Shown here piece by piece: positions 47,301 through 57,630 of a stretch of 64,000 nucleotides of DNA. Origin of the DNA: Saccharina japonica (Eukaryota; Sar; Phaeophyceae; Laminariales; Laminariaceae); assembly GCA_008828725.1 (NCBI GenBank), contig MEHQ01003238.1, positions 66,166 to 130,165 on the forward strand, given 5' to 3'. Made by a program: the position numbers and the translations under genes. Position 1 is the first letter of the stretch; each line of letters opens with the position of its first letter. The notes beneath the pieces were generated by a model. The model did not search any database. It was not told the origin of the DNA and was given only the letters and a program-made list of their open reading frames with translations.

Positions 47301-48266
47301 GTTGGGGGGTGGAATGGGCGCAAACTTCGTTACATTTTTCACACCACACCATTTTGCGGCCCTTGCAGCCCCAGTTCGGGCACGCTTGTAGGGGACGCTG
47401 TCGTAGACCCAGAGGACAATACGGTAATAGGCCATAACACCGCGCTGTTTGTCGTTAGCTTCCAGAAAAAAAAAAACGAGGAGACGAGCTCATCCAGATT
47501 TCTTTCCTGTCGAACAATTGTGATTTATTTAGTGTTCAACCCTTGAACCGAGTGAGTAGATCGTGCTGGCGGCTCTTGCTACTTTTCCTCTCAACTACCA
47601 AAAGCAGCAGGTACTGATTTTGAGGTGATTTTCTTCTGCGCCTCTCGTAACTCGCCTCTGTTTCGATTTTACAGGGAGGGAGACGTGGTGGTGTTGGCTA
47701 CGGATGGTCTGCTCGACAATTTGTACGAGGCTGACATCATACGGTGCATCTCAGAGGTATCCAAGCGCGATCTGGAGGTAACGCCGCCGCCGCTCCCTGA
47801 GAAGCTGCTCGACGTGGCTGGCGTCCTAGCTCGGTGGGCGCAGGAGCTCTCGCTCGACAAGGAGCGCTTGACTCCCTGGGAAGAGGAAGCTGTAGCGGCG
47901 GGAGTTGTGCCAATGCGAGGCGTGGAAAACGGGTCCGCAGCGACGAGGGATGGGCAGGGGTGGAGTTGGAATCCAACGCAGTGGGGGCTGTCTTTGGAAC
48001 GAGCTGTGCGCACCGGGGTGAGGCGCGCTCAAGGCGACAACGGAGAGGCGGCAAAATACCGGGACGAAAACGAGTCGGTCATGCCTGAGGAGGACATGAC
48101 CGATTTTCGGGGGGGCAAGATGGACGACATAACGGTCGTCGTCGCAACCGTTCGTCGATCGGGGTCACCGAAAGTAGCTCAGGGGGCCTCCGACAGTCGA
48201 AATAGCGGACTCGCGGCAGCCGACAGTGGGGGGACTCACGCGGGGTCTAGCTCCCAAGACCGATAG
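44308..48266 (+). CDS. PP2C-family protein phosphatase, PTC7-like
   Basis: Six phase-consistent exons: 44308-44500, 45296-45418, 46043-46203, 46546-46619, 46988-47119 and 47675-48266 (424 aa). The PTC7 signature appears in order: IPHPEKVARGGEDAYF near residue 57, GVFDGVGGW, GTCTACVV, NVGDSGALLVR, KFNQPYQLG, VVVLATDGLLDNL and GGKMDDITVVVA. The aspartates of GGEDAY, FDGVGG, ATDG and MDDI are those that bind the two Mn/Mg ions in this Ser/Thr phosphatase family, so the enzyme should be active. The N-terminus (MRKRIIIALAITEGACSVAFV) is signal-like and ends in V-A-F, compatible with a plastid bipartite presequence. An insert of about 55 residues, containing WNPTQWGLSLERAV, precedes the last motif. 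An upstream ATG at 44301 is in another frame and ignored. The substrate is unknown. Confidence 0.92.
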
Positions 48267-48834
48267 TTGTTGGAGCAAGCTCCGGAGAGGGGGTTCCATA
48301 TTTTGTCGGTAACCACACACCGGAACGCCACCCATTTGTATGGCAGCGTTCTCGAGTTTATAAGGGGTTTCCTTCTTGGGTCCTGGGGCGTGGTGTGCCG
48401 CCTTCAAGGCGTGCAGCAGCGGATTGTACCACCAGTTATATTTTACCATGCATTTTGCTCCGACTAAGTCGGAGTGTCGCATGTATATGTATATATCCTC
48501 CTGTTTTTGCGTGGCGGCAGTCTTGGTTTGATGGGAAGGCGAGGAGCCGGCGAGCTCTGGTAGTTTCACGCCGTTTATTTTGATAATCGACCAACGGCAA
48601 GAGCTTCGTCGGTGTTGACCCGGTAGGACGGGCAATCGGCGGTAGAGAGCACTAATATATTTGCACTCGTTTGACCGTTTCTGCGGTATGATAGAGAGCA
48701 CCAAAATGTTTGCACACGTTTGGCCGTTACAGTCCATGAGAAGACTCGGCTTCGCTGGTGGGCCTGGATTACTATGCACCGATATTTCGAATGCGTGTAG
48801 TTCTTGTTATAATCCCGCAGAGATGGCTGATAAC
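48267..48834. other. Tail-to-tail interval between PP2C and ankyrin genes
   Basis: The two genes converge with stop codons 568 bp apart, so their 3' UTRs probably abut or overlap. No ORF or repeat of note is present. Confidence 0.5.
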
Positions 48835-51795
48835 CTAATGCTTGTTACGTCGCTCTCTATTTGATTGTCTTGTGCGAGGCGTCGGGTGCTTTTTCCGATT
48901 TCCACCACGGCAGGAACCTTCGTCTTCGTCACTGCTTATCTCTGTGTCTGACAGGTCAAGCAAAGCGTTACGCAGTCGCGCCTCAAGTCCCCCTAGTCGC
49001 TTTGTTGCGCGCTTGATGCAGTTGATTGGTCGGTCCCCCACCTGCGGTTTGTGGGAGAAGCATGTCAAAAGAGGGTCGATTCGGATGTTTCCACAACAAC
49101 GGCGGTCGTAAACGTTGATTTTTGTCTTTCAAACAGTTCCTGCACGTGCTTGTTCGGACACATTGCACCCAAAACACGGAGGAGAAATATCGCTAGATGC
49201 GCTCTTAAGGGTCAATGTACTGACCGGCCCATAGCAATGTTCCTTGATGCTTGCTCGTAGAGGTCGGCACATGCTCGTGGCAAGGTAACTAACCTCTGTA
49301 ATATACCTGGTATATCGTAGTGGCTCTGTTTTTCTCCCCATTATCTCGCCACCCGCACGAGCTCTCAACCTTACTGATTGCATTGTTGTCATGTTGAGAA
49401 CCCACCCTGTCCTGAACGCGAGAGTCGCACCCAGCTTCCATGAGGAGGTAAACAACGTCTATGTGTCCCCCGATTGCGGCAAGGTGCAAGGGTGTCCATC
49501 CGCTCAGCCCTTCCTTGGCGTTCAGGTAGTCGGATCGGTTCAAGGTGCCATCGTCCGTATCATCGTCAGAACCTGTCACACATCAAGGCCGTACTATTTC
49601 ACGAGTTTGTGGGACGTATCATAGCAGACCAGCATGTTTTCTTCCAATAAATCGAGACATGAATGGGAAGATGCCTGCTTTTTTAGTGATGGGGCGGTGT
49701 CTGTGTGGGGGGGGCGAGAGCGGCCAGGAACGCGAGTCTTTGCGGTAAGGCATTGAATGTTTGACGTTGATGATTATGTTGAGATGCTACGGTACGCCAG
49801 CAGCAGGATAGTTGTATTTGTGTTGCCCGAATCGCCGTTCTTAGGTAGTAACATCGTCATGTTTTAGCCGGAGAACGGTACTGGTCCAGTATCAATACAT
49901 GAGAGCCTCACCTATTTCCTCCGACGGTTTGATCTCCTGCAATATGATGTGGGTCATGGTGGCGTTTCCTCGCGAAGAGGACCAGTGCAAGGGATTCCAG
50001 CCGTGGGAGTCTGTCTCTGAAACGCTTGCACCTCCTCGCAGAAGCTGCATCAAACCCGTAATGTCTTCTTGCATTATCGCTTGCGCAAGTGTTCTGCGAT
50101 CGATTGATGTTGCCCAAACAACGGAGCGTGGGTCGATTTTGCTTGGTTGTAGTTTGTTTGATACTCGGCTTGATTATTGTTATGGGCGCACTTTGACGTT
50201 TAAAGCTCAGATCTCGTGCACATGTATCATAATTGGTATGTATACATACAGGCAGGAGCTCTAAGCCTAATATTGCTGGTGTAGACGTACAGCGAGCAGC
50301 AGTAATAATAGGCTGTGTGAGCTTAATTTACCCTGCACGCGTTCTGATAAACATTAAATACGTCCATGGCAACAAAAAAGAGAGGACCATACGGAACCAA
50401 AACATATCAGCGCACAAAAGGAACGCCGTCCTGAAAACGTTTGGAGATGATGCGCTGCAGCACCGCAACATCGTTCGGTACGAATTCGACACAGCGAACG
50501 ATTTACGAGGGTTGCACGGGATATCTCACCTCTGTTTTCCAGCTCCCCCCTCTTTCATCTCCCCAGCCCCGCCGCTAGTGTATCTGTCGACGTCCACAAC
50601 CGGACAACGACGCCGTCGACGCGCGAGCTTGATCCTCTCATCAGCTTCGGCCTTGGACTCCTTTGCATTGGGCACGTCGAGGTGCTCAACTTCCGCTGTT
50701 TTGACGGCATCGTCTTCGCCATTTGTTGTGCCTCGCTCTTCTTCGCTTTCCTTCGCAATCTCATCGGTTGACTGCGTACCGGTGAGGAGAGAAAAATGCG
50801 AGCATTGCATGAGGTGACACCATGCCGAGCAGAGCCCCCTGTTGCCTGATTATTAACATCCTCTATATGACATCTATCGGGTGCGTTCATGGAGGTCGAT
50901 TGCCTACCTCTGATTGAATCCTTACGTGCTCCCACTTATAGTACTGTACAGTTAGTACAGTATTACGGGGGGGGGTATTAAATAGGACCACATTTTGTTA
51001 TTAATCCGTAGCAAAAATAGTAGGGCCTTCCTCGGGAAAATTCCCGAAGATTTCGGGAATCGAGTAAATCAACATATCAAACTAACCAATGCCGAATTGT
51101 TGTTGTTGTCTTCACATTAAAAACCGTGCCGGTCTCTCTATCCAGTACCTCCATCTGTCCGTACTAATCCAACACTTGACACGGTCGATTCCCGTGGTCA
51201 CAGGCTAACTTACCCAAAAAAGGTGTACTGAAATAAAAGTGGAACCCGAAGGGTCCGCAAAGCGATCAAAGCCAGTCAAAAACAGATAGTCTGGAGCCCT
51301 CCGCTCCCCTCTACACGCTATGTGAAGTTAAAAATAAAAATGGAAAAGTCAACATCACCAATCGGGGGTACACGCCCCCTGATTCTATCTTGGTGCCCCT
51401 ATAATGCCGGGGTGTTCCGTGCCGGGTTCACACCGGTCAGGCAAACAAATCGAGTCCTCCACCCCGATTATAAACAATGTTAAAAGCACCACAAGAAAGA
51501 CGAAACCACGGCGAATCGAACGACGGTGTTTTTTTTTTTTTTTACCCAGTAGGAACCGCGGTATGGTCCAAAAATAGGGAATATATATGTACGAGTACGA
51601 GTATGGGGTTTTGTGTTTACCGTACTCGTAGGTCCCTATTTACCAGGATTCCCCGTAATACTGTACGAGTAGTACTCGTACCTGTTTCTCCAACTGTTTA
51701 TCCCCCTCATTTACGCATGGCTGATCCTGAGCTTCGGCAGGGGCATCGCCTGTAGTCTTCGGCGGTGTATCACCCGTGCCAACGCTCTCGGCCAT
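48835..51795 (-). CDS. Ankyrin-repeat protein, 303 aa
   Basis: Five phase-consistent exons: 51795-51682, 50771-50530, 50093-49912, 49572-49406 and 49041-48835. The N-terminal 115 residues are acidic and end in a run of arginines. Ankyrin repeats follow from about residue 120: a partial one (DITGLMQLLRGGASV), then DSHGWNPLHWSSSRGNATM near 142 and LSGWTPLHLAAIGGHIDVVY near 203. A last partial unit (DRVGDRPIN) spans the exon 4/5 junction. The tail is SDTEISSDEDEG followed by a basic end. Ankyrin repeats mediate protein-protein contact; no enzymatic domain is visible, so the role is open. Exon 1 starts at MAESVGTGD and joins exon 2 at phase 0; it is the least certain exon, being low-complexity. 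The gene is head-to-head with the exoribonuclease gene and tail-to-tail with PP2C. Confidence 0.85.
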
Positions 51796-52088
51796 GTTCT
51801 ATGAGTAAAAACGAGTCCCCAGTCGCGCAAGTCCAAAAACAGCGGGTTCTCTCAGAGTCTAGAGCTCAAACATATCATGGGCATATTTAGATGTGGATGT
51901 AGACAACGAACACCGCACACCGCACGACGAGTGGCGGAAAAAAAGATACGAAAAAAAGTCGGGTAAAAAATATTCCCGATCCCCTGTTGCAGTTGGCGAA
52001 AATATTTATGGAAAACCCCTTTCTCGATGACGACGCACTGCTCTAGCTTCTAGCTTCACATTCGTTGCGGCGCAGACACGGAGGGCGA
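51796..52088. promoter_or_regulatory. Compact bidirectional promoter, ankyrin / XRN
   Basis: A total of 293 bp separates the predicted start codons on opposite strands. AT-rich blocks such as AAATATTCCCGAT and AAAATATTTATGG lie mid-interval. It depends on exon 1 of both genes being right. Confidence 0.5.
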
Positions 52089-55000
52089 ATGCTAATGCCA
52101 AGATGTCGCCTTACTTCGCTTGCTGTGCTGCTCTGTCAGGTAAAGTGGTTGTAGGCTTCGTGTGACTGGTTGCAAAGCATGTGGTGGGGAACGAAGGTCG
52201 AGGGTTGTTCGGGTTACGTCTGGTATCAGAGGATAATCGCCTCAAACACCGCACAGCGAAACAGAGGCCGTGTCATGGCCTGACCATACTGCTGTACCGA
52301 ATAGAAGCCCCGACTGGGCACCAACTTTGTCTCGTGCCTGGCACTCGTTTATTTCGTTGTCTGGTTAGAGCCTGCCCAGCAGCTGTAATGTGCTTCTGTC
52401 TTTCCTGTAATTTGTCGGTTGACCTGCTGCTATTTCACACGAGTACGTACGTAAGACTGTCCAACGCGTCACACACATGCTGTACGTACATTGCTACCGA
52501 GTTGCTGCTCCCTACGTACGAGTACGAGTATACCTGCAGAGTATAAGTCAAGTCTATACCGGTAGTGCAAGTATGAATATCGAACAGTCACCACGCTGCT
52601 GCTGTATGCTGTACTGCTGTTTGCTTTATGCTCTCTATACATGTATTGCCCTTTTGCTGAATACTCCTGTTGCGAGTAGGTGGTGGGAGCGAAGGCTGGC
52701 ATCGCGGGTTTCCACAAGTGGTTTTGTGGAGCGTTTCCGACGGCCGTGATAGACGCCTTTCCCAAGCAGCAGGAGCTGTACGACCACGTCTGCATCGACA
52801 TGAACCAGGTAAGGAGTGGGAACTCAAGAGCGTGCCCCCTCCCCTCAGGCACGTGCCCTCTCCCCTCTGGTAGAATGAATGGACTTGCGGAATGAGTGAA
52901 GGAGTGCGAGTACCGCGGTATTGTACCATACCAGTATGCCAGAAGGGAGATAAAACAACGTGTTGAACACTTGAAACAGGGGTAAAAAAGTCGTATGCAT
53001 CAAATATGTGTTTGATATACGTACGTAGGAGGTTAGAGATGCTTGGTATTGATCGAGTTTAGGCCATGGACGTCTCCAAGTTACGTAAACGATACCACCG
53101 GGTACGCAGTGCATTGTAGGCGCATGCGAAGTTGTAAACTCAAGCCGCGGCAGATAGACCTGACATCAAAACAGCATCATCTTGTGGCGAACTGCTGCTG
53201 CGACATTGCCTTAAAGTCATACCAGGTACCTGATATGCCGCAGCCCGCACAGCACGCCCTTCTGTACGTAGACTTTCGTTAGTTGCCGCCCCGCTCACAC
53301 GAAACGCGTCGGGCTGCTTGGCGACAGGTCCTCCACGTGGCGTTGAGAAAGGCGCGCGATGAGAACCACGCCATGCGCCGCATTTTTCGGGACGTGAACC
53401 ACACGCTCAGACGATGTGCCCCTCGACAGAGCGTGGTCTTCGCCTTTGATGGCAGGTAAGAACGCCTGCAGTGCTATAAAACTCTAATGGTTTTACGATG
53501 CTGTATGTTCACAGTGCACCCGCGTCTTGGGGAACAAGTCGCTTGGAATTTGTGTGGGGTAGTATTTTCGGTATCAAAAGAGTTGACCGCTGGCATCGGA
53601 TTATTTGTCCATACGCATGTGTGAGATTCTGGCATGCCGTGAATGAGAGCGAGCAGTCTGGACCCGAGAATAGAAGAAAAAAAAAGAACGACAGCACGAC
53701 GCGCGGCACTTTCGTGACCGGTATTGCTGATATCTAGCGCGATCGAACTCTGGGGGTAGACCGCTATTTGTGCATATGGGTATGGTATTCGTATGTAAGC
53801 ATGTCTTCGTACCACGCACAGACCGTGAAACATCAATTTATCCCAACTAGACAAGAATCCGCTATTCAACACCGGTACTCTGTACGCCCTTATCAATTGT
53901 ATATATGTATGCTGACTATTGCGTGCGGCAACGTCCAAGAAGTCGAGCAAAGAAATCGGAATATCATATCGACAAGACGGGACCAATGAAGAATGAGGAA
54001 TACTTGTCCATGCGAACATTATACCCTACCATGTAGATGATACGAGCGAACTGAGCGACGCTGGTGGCTTGCACTAACCTACTGCAAACCGCGGCAACAG
54101 CGTCGTGAACAGAACACGCGCCCCCTCGTATTGCACCTTCCTTGAAATGCAGCAAACTTGAATATAATGAAATCAAACCAGAGGGGTAGAAACGTAGGAC
54201 TATGAATATTTTAGTGCCAGGTAAGGCCTTTGCAGTGAACGAGCACGTCCACAACTACGAACACAAGTACAGCGGTTGAACGATTGACCTCCCGGCGTCT
54301 TTCCCGTCTCTCGCTCCCAACCGCACCCAGCGCGCCGTTGGCGAAGTTGATCGTCCAGCGCAGCCGTCGAGAAAACATCAAGCGGAATGCCCAGTACAGC
54401 ATGAGCTCTCTCCACCTTTCTCCCGGCACGGAGTTCATGGAAAAGGTGGCGTCTGCCATGGAGTACTACGCCTTTCAAGAAAGCCAAAAGCCATGGTGAG
54501 CACAGCAGCACCGCAAAGCCAGCTGTCGTCATGTCATTCATCATTGGCGATTGCACTGTTCACACTGACAACCATTGTCTTCAAGCATGGATTTGGTCAT
54601 ATGGACATGGGCAGCAGGTGTTAACACCAGGTGTTGCTGTGGAGCACTGCCGTGTCGTGCGTATATACTATAGAGATGTTTGCGATGTTTTTTGGACGGT
54701 GCAGGCAGACGTGCTGTACGGACAGGTATGTAGGTGCTGCTATGAAAACATTCGATGCCACCAGTAAAGGCACCGATCGAAAAATAGCTATGCACCCACC
54801 CACCCACACGGGCCGTTCGCTCTGCCGGCGGTGACGCCCACTATCATCTGTACTGAAGTAAACGCTTCATTATCTTGGAGAAACCCCAACTGGATCACTT
54901 CGCCCAAATGCCTATGCTATCAATTTTATGCGGAAAAACGCGAAACACCAGGAACCGCTATACCTGTGTGTTATGCTCACCCCTTTCAAACGGCACCCGC

Positions 55001-57596
55001 GCTTGTGGGGGTAAACTACTCGGAATTGGTGTGCGGTCGTTTTGGCGGTTTTCTAAAACGTTTGATCAAAAGGCTCTGCCTCCTCCTCCCCTCGTTCATC
55101 GCGCTCTCTCTGCAGCTACCGCGGAGTTACGTTTTACGTTTCTGGAGCGAGCGTGCCGGGGGAGGGGGAGCTGAAATGCATTGATTGGATCAAGCACATG
55201 TGCTCCGAAGGGACGGAAGAGAGCGCTGTCATCGTCGGGGGTGATGCAGACCTTGTGCTGCAGGGGCTGGCTCTCCCTCAGGTGTGCACCCAGCGTTTCG
55301 TGCGCCAGATGCCTGGGGTAGGGTTCTGGTTGGTGTTTTATTGTGGAAGAAGGGGTTTCGAAAATATGTGGCGGTGTAAAGAAATTGTAGCGTCATTGAC
55401 CCTTTAGCTGTTGTTGGTGCAAACAATAAACCACACTATTTTCAAATGGGTTTTCCCGAAAAAGCGTGGGTGTATTTCTAAAGGGGGTATGGCCCTTTTA
55501 CTACTGCTGAACGTGTCCCACACTAATCCCAAGCAGTTCGTCCTCAAAAGCGTCGGTGCATTTCGAATTATCAAGGGGCTGAGTCACTATTTTGCTGTTT
55601 TTCGTTTGCTTGCAGGCTATATGCTGCTTTACCACTCTCCGCGCCCCCGCGCGGAACGCTCAACGTGAGGAAGGTTTGACCCTTAACGGCCTTCTGGACT
55701 ATACGAAGTATAGCACTAGTAGCACTAATAGCACTAATAGCAGTAGCTGTGGTCACAGGTGTCTTGCCTTGTCTCCCCCCGGGCGCTTGCCTTCACCGTT
55801 ATCGCGCACATGATGGGGTTCGTTCAGCGTTCCCTCTCCTCTCCTCGCTGATGTTCCATGGCAGGTAAAAAACATGTTCATATTTTCTCCTGGAGACAGG
55901 GGCGCGGCGCGACTGGCGTCCATTTGGGAGGTGGTGCGCTCCTTAGAAAAACTGTTTCCGGGCCAGTCGGAGTTCGTTCGCGCTGACCTGATGGTGCTGG
56001 TCATCCTCAACGGTAACGACTACCTTCCGAAGGTCAGGGGCGTCTCCTTCCGACGGTGCTTCCGGTCATACACCAGGCTCAAGGGAGGGAAACACCGGTG
56101 AGCTTAACGCTTCCGTTTCTATAGGGGGGGTTTTGCAGTCGCTTTTGTACCTTCCAGCTCAACTCGTGGGAGGCTTCATTTTCCCTCGGCGGCCTTGTAG
56201 TAGTAGGTACTAATAGTGGTGCACCAATTATCCAACTTAGACTTAAAATAGTTCCCCCTAGTGGATTGTACAGGAGGTGCAAATTGTGATAGGTGTTGTG
56301 ATCATCGTTTAAGATTTGTTTGTTTTGTGGGCGCCAACCAGAATACTACAGTATCAGTAGTGTGTATGTATGTATGAATACCTGTAGCAACAACAGTCAG
56401 TGTCTCGCTATGTTTGGTGTCCCTGCTGCCGCCAATACTGCCTGTAGCATACACCTCGCGGAGCGAGCACAGCGTGGGCGGTGGGACGGGCGGGTAGAGG
56501 GTTCAGAGGAGTTTAGATATGTTGAGCATGCTAATGGACCTGTTCGCCTTTGTCTTCTCATTTCTCGCCCTTGGCAGCAGAATTTGACTACACTACTACT
56601 GTAAGGTATTTGGGGTCTGTTAGTGTTGGCTTCCGATGGTGCTGTATATCACACTAGAGAAACGCAGCACGTAATCATAATATTCGGAGCTACCACCGGC
56701 TGCTGTCGGCGTCATCCTCTCACCACTCCATTTTTGCTGAATGTACTGATTCAAAAGTTATAGGTTTCGATGAGTGTGCCCTTCCATCGGTGCGTTTTGG
56801 CTCCTGCTGGACTCGCCAGGTCAAGCGAGTTACTCGTAACCTCTTGAGAAGTACTGTTAAGTGCACCCACGGGACAACGGTACAGGGGACGAATCACGTG
56901 GAAATTACGTGGGACAAATTTTGACAGAAGTAAAAGGTTTATCTTGTGTATTCGCTTATTCCACTCCCTGCCTGGTTACCTGCCTGCGATTTGTTTTGTA
57001 ATGACAGGGATAACTTTTTGATCGACGGGGAAGGGCGGACGTTTTGCTGGGAGTTTTTGTCGGACCTGCTGAAGGACATGGCGGGTGAGGGAGACGTCCA
57101 AGCCGCCAGCAAGATGGACAGGAACAGTAGGTACCCTCCTGCCGCGGCAATGCTCAACCTGGTGAGCGATCAAAAACCGAACGGGAGGCACCATCATATC
57201 ATAGTATTCTGAGTAATGGTGCTTAGCCTCGTTGTAGCTGAACTACACTGTTTTACGTACGTGTCTGGTGCATACGTACGCTGATGTCACGTTTTTATTG
57301 TTTGAAGTGTATGTACGATGTGCGTAAGTGATGATGTTTACTACTCTGTTTTGTATTGTTTTTTGTTTTTTTTGGCTATTCTTCCACTCCAGGTTTTGTT
57401 TTTTAGGCTGTGCTGCCACCACGGATTACAGTAGGTTTATGACGATGAGGCTATGTGATAACAACACACAGCAACAACAACCGCAACAACAACAAACAAC
57501 ACAACAACAGCACCACCAACGACACCAATAGCACCAGCGGCAACAACAGCAACAGCAGCAACAGCAACAGCACCACCACCAACAACAACAACAAGC

Positions 57597-57630
<34 letters not shown>

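Noticed and set aside
47366-47430. Possible extra PP2C exon (SSGTLVGDAVVDPEDN)
   Set aside because: Exon 5 joins directly to the 47675 exon in phase, giving the expected FYVREGDVVVLATDG. Including the piece would break the frame.
52680-52808. GTG as the XRN start codon
   Set aside because: The codon lies immediately after an AG acceptor. A phase-compatible ATG exon exists upstream at 52089, so this is an internal exon start.
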